Source of the DNA: Chryseobacterium sp. SSA4.19
Lineage (GTDB): Bacteria > Bacteroidota > Bacteroidia > Flavobacteriales > Weeksellaceae
Direction of reading: 5' to 3'
NCBI RefSeq assembly: GCF_022601875.1
Contig: NZ_JAKVIP010000006.1
Location: 116,211-180,210 of the forward strand
DNA length: 64,000 bases
The first letter of the stretch is position 1. Every line of letters starts with the position of its first letter. Below are positions 41,904-50,500 of the stretch, piece by piece. The notes under the pieces were generated by a model. It had not been told where the DNA came from and searched no databases. It was given only the letters and a program-made list of their open reading frames with translations. A program made the translations under genes and the position numbers.

Positions 41904-42935
41904 TTAAACCAAAACTCCATTTTTAGAGGAAATTACATCAGGCAGATCGGTTTCTCCCGCCATTTGTAACAGGTCAATTTCAATTGTTCTGCATATCGAG
42001 AGCATCGGGATATCAAACATTAATCCTTCAAAAGGATTTTCGGAATAATCTCCAACCAGTTCCATAATGATATAAATCCAGCCGATGGTAATACAAAACG
42101 GAATGGACGCCCAAATTCCCCAATCGCCTAATTTGGCAAATTCACTGACTAACCCTAACGGAAGCAGCATAATAAAGATGATATTAAAAACGAAAGCGGT
42201 GCTTGCAAACTGCCTTGGCAAAGGGAATTTCTTGATTCTTTCAGCCTGCCCCTGTAATGTGTAAAATTCATTAAGGCAATCCTGCAGCTGCTTTTGATTG
42301 AAATCTGAAATAATATTCATGTTTTTCAATTCATTAACATCTTTTGACTGTTGGGAAATAAGGTAGGTCGCAAAATTTTTATAATGAGACTGAAGTTCCG
42401 ATTCTTCTTCCGATAAATATTTGTTGAGGAAAATAGGCGTTCTCCCATAATCCGGAAAGCCTGCTTTGATCAAACGGTTACGTTTGTGGTCAATATTTTT
42501 AAACTGTTCTTCTTCCACCTTTATATGTTCCCATTCTGTGGGAATCAGAAGCTGTTCACGCAACTGATACAGCCATGCGATGTGACGACAGACTATTTTT
42601 CTTCTGCGGTTTTCCAGGTCAAATTTTCCTATTTCTTCATTACCTGTATTGAATGCGTAAACCATTGATGCAAACGATCGGCTGGAGTTTACAATTCCAC
42701 CCCAGATTTTTCTCGCTTCCCAGAGCCGGTCATATGCCTGGTTGTTTTTAAAACCTACTAAAAAAGCCTCTGCTGTACCAATCAGAGCCACCGGAACCCA
42801 TGGAATAATCATCCAATCCCAATGAAAGACGTGAAACAGAACTGCAATCAAAGTACACCAAATAGAAATCAGGATAACATGAAATCCTGATAAATTGAGA
42901 ACCTGTTTGTAATTAACGTATTTTGTTGTGATCAT
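41904..42935 (-). CDS. Bestrophin family ion channel protein
   Basis: About 343 residues from ATG 42935 (MITTKYVNYKQVLNLSG); a longer version to 42986 adds a weak hydrophobic leader and is less likely. It matches the bacterial bestrophin (formerly UPF0187) family of pentameric ion channels. Hydrophobic helices near 17-35, 38-60, 215-235 and 245-265 and the conserved FRNNQAYDRLWEARKIWG-like stretch (here GFKNNQAYDRLWEARKIWG) and YSENPFEGLMFDIPM are typical. Ion selectivity is not predictable (bacterial members studied conduct monovalent cations). It converges on the Lrp gene. Confidence 0.88.
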   Translation of the reverse strand: MITTKYVNYKQVLNLSGFHVILISIWCTLIAVLFHVFHWDWMIIPWVPVALIGTAEAFLVGFKNNQAYDRLWEARKIWGGIVNSSRSFASMVYAFNTGNEEIGKFDLENRRRKIVCRHIAWLYQLREQLLIPTEWEHIKVEEEQFKNIDHKRNRLIKAGFPDYGRTPIFLNKYLSEEESELQSHYKNFATYLISQQSKDVNELKNMNIISDFNQKQLQDCLNEFYTLQGQAERIKKFPLPRQFASTAFVFNIIFIMLLPLGLVSEFAKLGDWGIWASIPFCITIGWIYIIMELVGDYSENPFEGLMFDIPMLSICRTIEIDLLQMAGETDLPDVISSKNGVLV

Positions 42936-43028
42936 AGAGGATGAAGGAATTAAGGTCAACGAAGGGATAAGCAAAATAAATACCAAGATGGTGTGGTATA
43001 AATTAAGCGCGTGTTAAAATTGAAGGCA

Positions 43029-43055
43029 TAAAAAAACCTCTGATTTCAGAGGTTT
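43029..43055 (-). terminator. Terminator of the E1 gene
   Basis: AAACCTCTG / CAGAGGTTT stem (43034-43042 with 43047-43055) running on the minus strand into a 7-base T-tract. Confidence 0.9.
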
Positions 43056-43066
43056 AAGATATGATA

Positions 43067-45139
43067 TTAGCATTTCAGCATTTCTTCAATTTTCCCGGTC
43101 AGCTTTTCAGCATTAGGAAGCATTTCTTTTTCCAACACTAAATTGATCGGAACCGCCGGTGTATCAAGAGATCCCATGGTTTCAACCGGTGCATCAAGAT
43201 ATTTAAAACAATTCTTTGAAATCCTGTGGGCGAAGGCTTCTGCAAAAGAATTGTTCAGTTGTTCTTCTGTTAAAACGATACATTTTCCATGAGCTTTCAC
43301 TCTTTCGAAAACCAATTCTTCATCCAACGGAATTATGGTTCTTAAATCGATAACCTCAACTCTACCGTTAAAGTTTTTCGCAGCTTCTTTTGCCCAGTAT
43401 ACACCCATTCCGTAGGTAACGACCAGCAAGGTTCTGCCTTTTTCCGTTTCTTCTTTATCTGCCTCGATAATTACTTTTCCTTTACCGAACGGTAAAATAT
43501 AGTCTTCAGCAGGTTCTATGGTTTTCGCATCTTCAGTTCCGGGAACCTTGCTCCAGTATAAACCTTTATGCTCCAGCATCACTACCGGATTCGGATCGTA
43601 ATACGCTGCTTTTAATAATCCCTTGAAATCAGCTGCATTGCTTGGATAAGCAATTTTAATCCCTTTGATATTGGCTAAAATACTTTCAACGCTTCCGCTG
43701 TGGTAAGGTCCGCCGCCGCCGTATGCTCCGATCGGTACGCGGATGATATTGCTGACAGGGAATTTTCCCTGGCTTAAATAGCTCGATTTTGAAATTTCCG
43801 TAATCAGCTGATTGATTCCCGGATAAATATAATCTGCAAACTGTACCTCAACAATAGGTTTTAGACCAACGGCACTCATTCCTGTGGTAGATCCGATTAT
43901 ATAGGCTTCCTGAATGGCAGTATTGAACACTCTTTTGCTTCCGAATTTTTTTCCTAATGTTACCGTTTCACGGAAGACACCACCGATTCTTTCGCCTACA
44001 TCCTGTCCATACAATAACGCTTCAGGATGCTTCCACATAATCTCTTGGATTGCATGGATAGCAGCATCTACCATCACGATTTTTTCTCCCCCTTCAGGTT
44101 CGCGCGTGCCTGACTCTTCCGTAATCGGAGTCGGTGCGAAAATATGCTGCATTACCGTTTCGGGTTTCGGATCTTCTGCCTTTTGGGCTCTTTCGAAAGC
44201 TTCTTCAGCTTCCAGGCGTGCTTTTTTTGTAATCTGTTTTAATAATTCTTCGTCAACACCGGTGTCAAGAAGGTGACTTCTCAGAATTTCTCCCGGATCT
44301 TTTGCACGGTGCTTGGTTAAATCTTCTTCATCACGGTAAAACTCTCTTCTTACTCCGGAAGTATGATGGCCGATCAGTACTGTTTTTGCACAGACAACCA
44401 AAGGTTTTCTTTCGCTTCTTACAAAATCAACCGCTTTCTTCATCACCTCAAAACTTTCCACGAAGTCAGTTCCGTCAACCCTCATTCTGCTAAGTCCTGT
44501 AAATCCTGCCACAAAATCGTAGGCATCACAGGTTCTGGCTTCATCTTTCGTTACTGAAATTCCCCATTCATTATCCTGGACCAGGAAAATAACAGGAAGC
44601 TGATGCAGGGCTGCAAACTGAAGTGCCTCACTTACTTCACCTTCGGTTACAGAATTATCTCCCAGGCTGCAGACTACTACAGGATTGTTTTCAAACTGCT
44701 GTAAGTTAAAGTCCTGGATATATTTGATTCCCTGCGCTACCCCGGTTGTCGGTATGGTTTGCATGCCCGTTGCCGAGCTCTGATGAATGATTTTAGGCTT
44801 ATTCTCATCCCTGCTGGACGGATGGGAATAATAAGACCTGCCTCCTGAAAAAGGATCGTCAGCTTTTGCCAATAATTGCAGCATCAGCTGGTAAGGCTCA
44901 AAGCCGATTCCCAAAAGAATACTCTCGTCCCTGTAATAAGGCGATACCCAGTCTTCCTTTTTCAGCTGATATGCTGTTGCCAGCTGAATGGCTTCATGCC
45001 CTCTCGAAGTACTATGAACATATTTGGTGATATTTCTGTTTTCTTCATAAATGTCTGCCATGGCTTTGGCAAGCATCATGTGGTTATAAGCCTTGAGCAG
45101 AATATCCTGAGAAACTTTTTCGTGAAGCGTATTTTCCAT
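43067..45139 (-). CDS. 2-oxoacid dehydrogenase E1, alpha-beta fusion
   Basis: A 690-residue thiamine-diphosphate enzyme joining the alpha and beta subunits of a 2-oxoacid dehydrogenase E1, most like branched-chain keto-acid dehydrogenase. The alpha half (1-~340) has the ThDP motif GDNSVTEGEVSEALQFAA...QDNEW, the tail of which coordinates Mg2+. The beta half has YGQDVGERIGGVF, FNTAIQEAYIIGSTTGMSAVGL, and PIGAYGGGGPYHSGSVESI. I start at ATG 45139: the TTG at 45148 overlaps the -7 box. No E2 or E3 gene is adjacent. The fused layout is common in Bacteroidota. Confidence 0.94.
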   Translation of the reverse strand: MENTLHEKVSQDILLKAYNHMMLAKAMADIYEENRNITKYVHSTSRGHEAIQLATAYQLKKEDWVSPYYRDESILLGIGFEPYQLMLQLLAKADDPFSGGRSYYSHPSSRDENKPKIIHQSSATGMQTIPTTGVAQGIKYIQDFNLQQFENNPVVVCSLGDNSVTEGEVSEALQFAALHQLPVIFLVQDNEWGISVTKDEARTCDAYDFVAGFTGLSRMRVDGTDFVESFEVMKKAVDFVRSERKPLVVCAKTVLIGHHTSGVRREFYRDEEDLTKHRAKDPGEILRSHLLDTGVDEELLKQITKKARLEAEEAFERAQKAEDPKPETVMQHIFAPTPITEESGTREPEGGEKIVMVDAAIHAIQEIMWKHPEALLYGQDVGERIGGVFRETVTLGKKFGSKRVFNTAIQEAYIIGSTTGMSAVGLKPIVEVQFADYIYPGINQLITEISKSSYLSQGKFPVSNIIRVPIGAYGGGGPYHSGSVESILANIKGIKIAYPSNAADFKGLLKAAYYDPNPVVMLEHKGLYWSKVPGTEDAKTIEPAEDYILPFGKGKVIIEADKEETEKGRTLLVVTYGMGVYWAKEAAKNFNGRVEVIDLRTIIPLDEELVFERVKAHGKCIVLTEEQLNNSFAEAFAHRISKNCFKYLDAPVETMGSLDTPAVPINLVLEKEMLPNAEKLTGKIEEMLKC

Positions 45140-45145
45140 AGGAAG

Positions 45146-45177
45146 CAAAGATAAACAAAAAAATAAAACACTAACAA
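45146..45177 (-). promoter_or_regulatory. Promoter of the E1 gene
   Basis: -7 box CAAAGATA (minus TATCTTTG) at 45146-45153 and -33 TTG (plus CAA) at 45175-45177, a 21-base spacer. The -33 box lies inside the upstream terminator palindrome. Confidence 0.6.
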
Positions 45178-45190
45178 TTGTTAGTGTTTT
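45157..45190 (-). terminator. Terminator of the T9SS subtilase gene
   Basis: A 26-bp perfect palindrome (45165-45190, arms AAAACACTAACAA and TTGTTAGTGTTTT), running on the minus strand into ATTTTTTTG. It overlaps the E1 promoter. Confidence 0.85.
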
Positions 45191-45211
45191 ACGATGTATT
45201 TCGAAGGTTTA

Positions 45212-47320
45212 TTATTCCTTAATGATTTTTTTAGAAATAATATCGTTACCCGTTTTGACTTCAATAATATAGATTCCTTTGATATAAGAACTAAGATCTA
45301 AGCTTGCTTCATCACCATTAATGTTACCGTTTTGCAATTTTTTACCCGACAGGTCATAAATCGTATATGAGGATTTTTTAGGAGCCTTAAGTACTTTTAC
45401 AAAATCTTTTGTCAGGGTCGGTGCGATTATGATTCCGTTATCTTTTACCAGATCAGTTGTTCCCAGCACAGATTGCTGATTTTGGCCGGTAACCATGATC
45501 GAATAATTTTGTGGAGCGGAAGCACCGGAATCATCAACCAATGATCCTTTATTGGTTATTTCAATCCTGTAACTTCTTCCTGCTACAGGATTATCTAAAA
45601 CCACCTGTTCAACATTGTCAACCGTATTGTCTGCTTTTGTGGCAGGCGTTAAAGGACTGTTGGCATCCAGCTTCCATGGATAATATACCGTGTTGTTGGT
45701 AGTATCTATGATTCTGACATCGATATCGTTAATCAGTTTTGAGGTTCTATTGTTAAAAACATCAGACACAAACTGATAATCAGGGGTATATTGAGGATCG
45801 ATCCAACTGACAGTTACCTTTAGGGGCTCTGACCCGGATGCATTAATTATTTTTGTATTTTTAACACCACTGGTAAGAGTCTCATCATTAAAAATTACGG
45901 TATTGTTGGCTTTGCCTACAAGAAGCTCGGCGCCTTTTTTAGCATCAATAAATCCCCATCCGAACCATGGATCCGGGCCAACGTTTCCTGCTTCAGCAGC
46001 AGAGTGTACCATAAGCACTTTTGCAGAAGCAGCATTAAGCAATGCATTATTGAATAATTGTTTATTGATTTGTGTCCATAGCCCGATGATTCCTGTAACG
46101 ACAGGTGCAGAAAAAGAAGTTCCGCTATTCATTGCCCAGGAATCGCTTCCGGTGGCAGAGGTAGCAGCATACAGAACATTAGTACCAACTGTTGATATAT
46201 CAGGTTTTATTCCGCCGTCGTCTCTCGGGCCTGCACTGCTATATTCAGAATGTACAACATCACTTGCGTTGGTATAGCGGAAATTATTTGTTGTGATGAT
46301 ATCCGTAGCGCCTACAACTATAATGTTCTTTGCCAGCGAACCTGGACCGATACAGTCGTATCCTTGGGAGCAGTTGTTGGCTGGTAATATATCAGTCGTA
46401 CTGAAGGCTGTCTGGCCACTTGAAGTCCTGTAATATTTAGGAGCTGTTGAAGTGGAGCCGGCTGGTCCCATATCAAAATAGTTTCCTGAAGATTTTACAA
46501 TAATATAAGACGGGTCATTGTACACCAGGGCATCGTAATTGTAATCATTTGTATTATAAGTACCCTGAAAATCATAGAATGTATTCCCGCTTTTTGATCC
46601 GTTATAAACATAAGAGGAAACATTTCCGCTATTGTCATAATTTACAGTCCAACCCGAATTCACTCCATAAGAGTGATTGGAAATATTAGGCTGGGCCGCA
46701 AGGATTTTCTCAAAAACAGTGCTTGTTGAAGTAGCACCGGGTAAAGTAGTCGTGCTGAACATATAACTGTCCATAACTGAATTGATGGCAACGCCTTTTG
46801 CATTTCCTACAGTAACGCCTCCGCTGGATAAATTTACACTTTTTCCGCCGATAAAACTCCCTACACCTGTAGAATGATCTGAATAGCTTTGTGTACTTGC
46901 TTCTTTATTGGTAATTCTTCCCGGAATATTGTCAAAAGCTGTATGGGATTCATAGATTCTCCCGCCATCGAAAACGGTATATTTAATATTTTCTCCGTTA
47001 AAAGCTCCTGTTAAACCGGTTATATTGCCTGCAGTATTTAACTGATCAGAATTGGAGTTTAATAGTTGTCTTGTATCATGCTCCTCTAAAAAATAGGGTA
47101 TATCAAAATTAAATCCTCCTAATCTTGATTTTAGTGAATCTATTTTTTTCTGTGTTGCTGAGTCCCGATTTTTCCCATATAATTTTTCTGCATAGATGTA
47201 AAACTTCTTTTCATTCTGAATCTTTTGTTGCTCAAATTCTCTTGATAATTTTTCATTATTTTTTTGAGCACTTATTGATAAAGAGAGTAAAGTGCTGATT
47301 AAGATTAGATTTTTTTTCAT
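45212..47320 (-). CDS. T9SS-secreted subtilisin-family (S8) peptidase
   Basis: A 702-residue secreted serine peptidase. Signal peptide to about residue 18 (SLSISAQ), a ~90-residue N-terminal region, then the S8 domain with catalytic D118 (VFDGGRI), H149 (YSDHSTGVGSFIGG), oxyanion N280 (KSSGN) and nucleophile S402 (NSGTSFSAPVV). A beta-sandwich (about 470-605) follows, and the last ~75 residues are a type A T9SS sorting domain (IIAPTLTKDFVKV, YTIYDLSGKKL, YIIEVKTGNDIISKKIIKE). Expected at the cell surface or in the medium. Its target proteins are unknown. It is divergent from dnaE. Confidence 0.93.
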   Translation of the reverse strand: MKKNLILISTLLSLSISAQKNNEKLSREFEQQKIQNEKKFYIYAEKLYGKNRDSATQKKIDSLKSRLGGFNFDIPYFLEEHDTRQLLNSNSDQLNTAGNITGLTGAFNGENIKYTVFDGGRIYESHTAFDNIPGRITNKEASTQSYSDHSTGVGSFIGGKSVNLSSGGVTVGNAKGVAINSVMDSYMFSTTTLPGATSTSTVFEKILAAQPNISNHSYGVNSGWTVNYDNSGNVSSYVYNGSKSGNTFYDFQGTYNTNDYNYDALVYNDPSYIIVKSSGNYFDMGPAGSTSTAPKYYRTSSGQTAFSTTDILPANNCSQGYDCIGPGSLAKNIIVVGATDIITTNNFRYTNASDVVHSEYSSAGPRDDGGIKPDISTVGTNVLYAATSATGSDSWAMNSGTSFSAPVVTGIIGLWTQINKQLFNNALLNAASAKVLMVHSAAEAGNVGPDPWFGWGFIDAKKGAELLVGKANNTVIFNDETLTSGVKNTKIINASGSEPLKVTVSWIDPQYTPDYQFVSDVFNNRTSKLINDIDVRIIDTTNNTVYYPWKLDANSPLTPATKADNTVDNVEQVVLDNPVAGRSYRIEITNKGSLVDDSGASAPQNYSIMVTGQNQQSVLGTTDLVKDNGIIIAPTLTKDFVKVLKAPKKSSYTIYDLSGKKLQNGNINGDEASLDLSSYIKGIYIIEVKTGNDIISKKIIKE

Positions 47321-47350
47321 GCCGCTTAATGACTAAATAACTTTTCACAG

Positions 47351-47358
47351 CAAATATA
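47351..47358 (-). promoter_or_regulatory. -7 box of the subtilase gene
   Basis: CAAATATA (minus TATATTTG), 30 bases before the subtilase ATG. Confidence 0.45.
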
Positions 47359-47497
47359 TGCATATTAATTATTTCCTACTATTAACTAAGAATGCTTCAA
47401 TTGATGTTAATTAAATTTTAATTAATCTTAATAATTTAATAGAAAATGTATATTATTACTTAGCAAGAGAGTATTACGTTGTTTTATGAATAATTAT

Positions 47498-47510
47498 AGG
47501 AGGTGATCAC
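47498..47510 (+). other. Shine-Dalgarno-like AGGAGGTGATCAC with no gene attached
   Basis: A match to the canonical anti-anti-SD core, about 80 bases before the dnaE ATG; the nearest downstream ATGs read as MK-stop. GTGATCAC is also an 8-bp palindrome. Flavobacteria do not generally use SD sequences, so this is more likely coincidence or a protein site. Confidence 0.25.
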
Positions 47511-47590
47511 AGATAGTTTTAGTTTTTCACATCAGAAAAAATGAAGTAACTTTACATTCTCTTTTTACTTTAAAAGCTGGAAAAAATTAT

Positions 47591-50500
47591 ATGTATTTAG
47601 TTTTTGACACAGAAACCACAGGTTTACCAAAGAATTTCAACGCTCCGCTTTCAGATTCAGACAATTGGCCAAGAATGGTACAGATTGCGTGGCAGCTGCA
47701 TGATGATGATGGGACATTAATTGAAAATCAGGATTATATTATAAAGCCGGAAGGGTATGATATTCCCTTTAATGCTGCCAGGATCCACGGGATTACAACA
47801 AAAATAGCCAATGAAGAAGGTCGTGATCTTGAAGAAGTTTTAAAAGAGTTCTCAAAAGTATTAGAACAGGTACGGGTAGTTTCAGGTCACAATGTTGAAT
47901 TCGATTACAATATCGTTGGAGCTGAGTTTTACCGCAAAAATATTAATGACCATCTTCAGGAGAAACCGAAAGCCGATACCATGATTCTAGGGACAGAGTA
48001 TTGTCAGCTGGGAGGTGGCCGCGGGGGAAAATATAAATCTCCAAAGCTTGAGGAGCTTTATGAAAAGTTATATGGGCATAAGTTTGATGAAGCCCATAAT
48101 GCCGCCGCAGACGTAAACGCAACGGCACAGGTGTTCTTCGAAATGATGAGGATCGGAATTATTCCTGCTGAGATTTTAAAAACTTCGGAAGACCAGCTTG
48201 CTTATTTTAAAACACTCCACCCGGATCCTATAAAGCCATTCAACATTGTTATCAGAAGGCAGGTTGCCGATTTTAATAATAAGAAAAAACAACAGGACTT
48301 CGGAAACATAGATGAAATTGACCTCGGGAAATATTTCAATTTCAATAATCACAGTGTTTTTTCTACCTTATCAGCTACTTCGAGTATTAATGACCTGATT
48401 AAAAAAGCCTCAGATGACAATTTTCCGGCCGTGGGTATCGTAGATCTCGGGAATATGATGGGAGCTTTTAAATTTGTTACCGCAGTAGAAAGTGCAAATG
48501 GGGACAGGGCAAAAAAACATAAGGAATTTTTAGCAAAGAAACAGGAAGCGGAAGAAAGCGGAATAGAATTTAACGAAAAAGAACCTCTGTCAGAACCCCT
48601 GATTCCTGTAGTAGGGTGCGAGTTTTATATTTCAGACCGTTACGAGCAAAAACAGTTTACCAAAGACGATCCTGACAGAAGGACACAGGTTGTTTTGCTG
48701 GCAAAAGATTTTGAAGGATATAAAAATTTAGCGAAACTTTCAAGTATCGGTTTCCTGAAAGGATTTTATTTTGGTGTTCCAAGAATAAGCAGGGAACTGA
48801 TTGCTCAATATAAAGAAGGTATTATCGCCCTGACTTCAGGTATCCACGGAGATATTCCGGATGCCATCCTGAATACCGGTGAACAAAAAGGGGAGGAGCT
48901 TTTCAAATGGTGGAAAAATACGTTTGAAGATGACTTCTATGTACAGATACAAAATCATAAATTGCCTGAAGAAGAGCATTTAAATGATGTCTTATTGCAT
49001 TTTGCAGATAAGTACAATGTAAAAATTTTAGCGCAGAACGAAACTTTTTATACCCATAAAGACGATTCCAATATACAGGATATCGTAAGCTGTATCAAGG
49101 ACGGGGAAAAACTGACCACGCCGGTTGGAAAAGGATTCGGAAAAAGAAGAGGTCTTGCGACGGGAGAATATTATATTAAAAATTCAGATGAATTAAAAGA
49201 AGCTTTTTTAGCGTACCCCGATGCTTTTGATGCATATGAAGAATTTACAGCTAAATTTAAACCGTACACTTTAAAAAGGGACGTTTTATTACCTAAATTT
49301 GATATTCCACAAGAATTTATTCATACAGAGGATGATGTTGATGGTGGAAAACGAGGGGAGATGGCTTATCTTACCTATCTTACCTATGAGGGTGCGAAAA
49401 AAAGATATTTTCAAACCGGAATTACCGATGAAATTAAAGAACGTCTGGATTTCGAACTGGAAGTTATCGCAAATACGGGGTATCCCGGTTATTTTCTTAT
49501 TGTTCAGGATTTCTGTAATGAAGCCCGCAATATGGGCGTATGGGTAGGTCCCGGCCGGGGTTCTGCAGCAGGTTCTGCGGTAGCTTACTGTATCGGGATT
49601 ACTAATGTAGATCCTATTAAGTACGATCTCCTTTTTGAGAGGTTTCTTAATCCGGAAAGGGTTTCCATGCCCGATATTGATATTGATTTTGATGATGAAG
49701 GAAGGGATAAGATTATCAAATGGGTAGTAGAAAAATACGGTAAAAACCAGGTAGCTCAGATTATTACGTATTCGGTATTAGGAGGGAAATCTGCGATTAA
49801 AGATGCAGGAAGGGTTCTCGATCTCCCGATTCCTGACACAAACAATATTGCCAAACTGATTCCTTCCACACCGGGGATGAATATTGCAAAAGCACTGTCT
49901 AAATATGACAAATTAAGACCGGAAGACCAGATGCTGGTTGATGAAATGAAATCGGTGCTTGACAGTCCGTCGGATCCGCGCCATGATGTTCTGGCGAGTG
50001 CAAAGAAAATGGAAGGGTGTATCCGGAATACAGGGATTCATGCCTGTGGGGTGATTATTACGCCCGAAGATGTGAGTAACCTGGTTCCGGTGACTATTGC
50101 AGCAAAAGATGCGGACATTCTTGTCTCCCAGTTTGACAACTCGGTTGCAGAAAGTGCCGGTCTGCTCAAAATGGATTTCCTGGGCCTCAGGACACTGACG
50201 ATTATTAAAGATGCCCTGAAATTAGTTAAACAAAGACACGGAATTGATATTGACCCTGATAAAATAGGATTAGAAGATGCAAAGACCTATCAGCTTTTTA
50301 AAGAAGGGAGAACAATCGGGATCTTCCAGTATGAAAGTCCGGGAATGCAGAAATATATGAGGGAGCTTAAGCCTACGGTTTTTGCCGATCTTATTGCGAT
50401 GAATGCTCTTTACCGTCCGGGACCGATTAAATATATTCCAAACTTTATCAACAGGAAACACGGGATTGAAGAAATTGTTTATGATTTGCCTGAAACCGAA

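Noticed and set aside
42936..42986. N-terminal extension of bestrophin.
   Set aside because: The family's normal N-terminus begins close to MITTKYVNYKQ.
45903..46277. 124-codon plus-strand ORF within the subtilase gene.
   Set aside because: Antisense shadow of a clear S8 peptidase frame with all catalytic residues.
47498..47560. Very short ORFs after the SD-like block (MK-stop, a 13-codon GTG frame).
   Set aside because: Too short or without support; no conservation can be shown.
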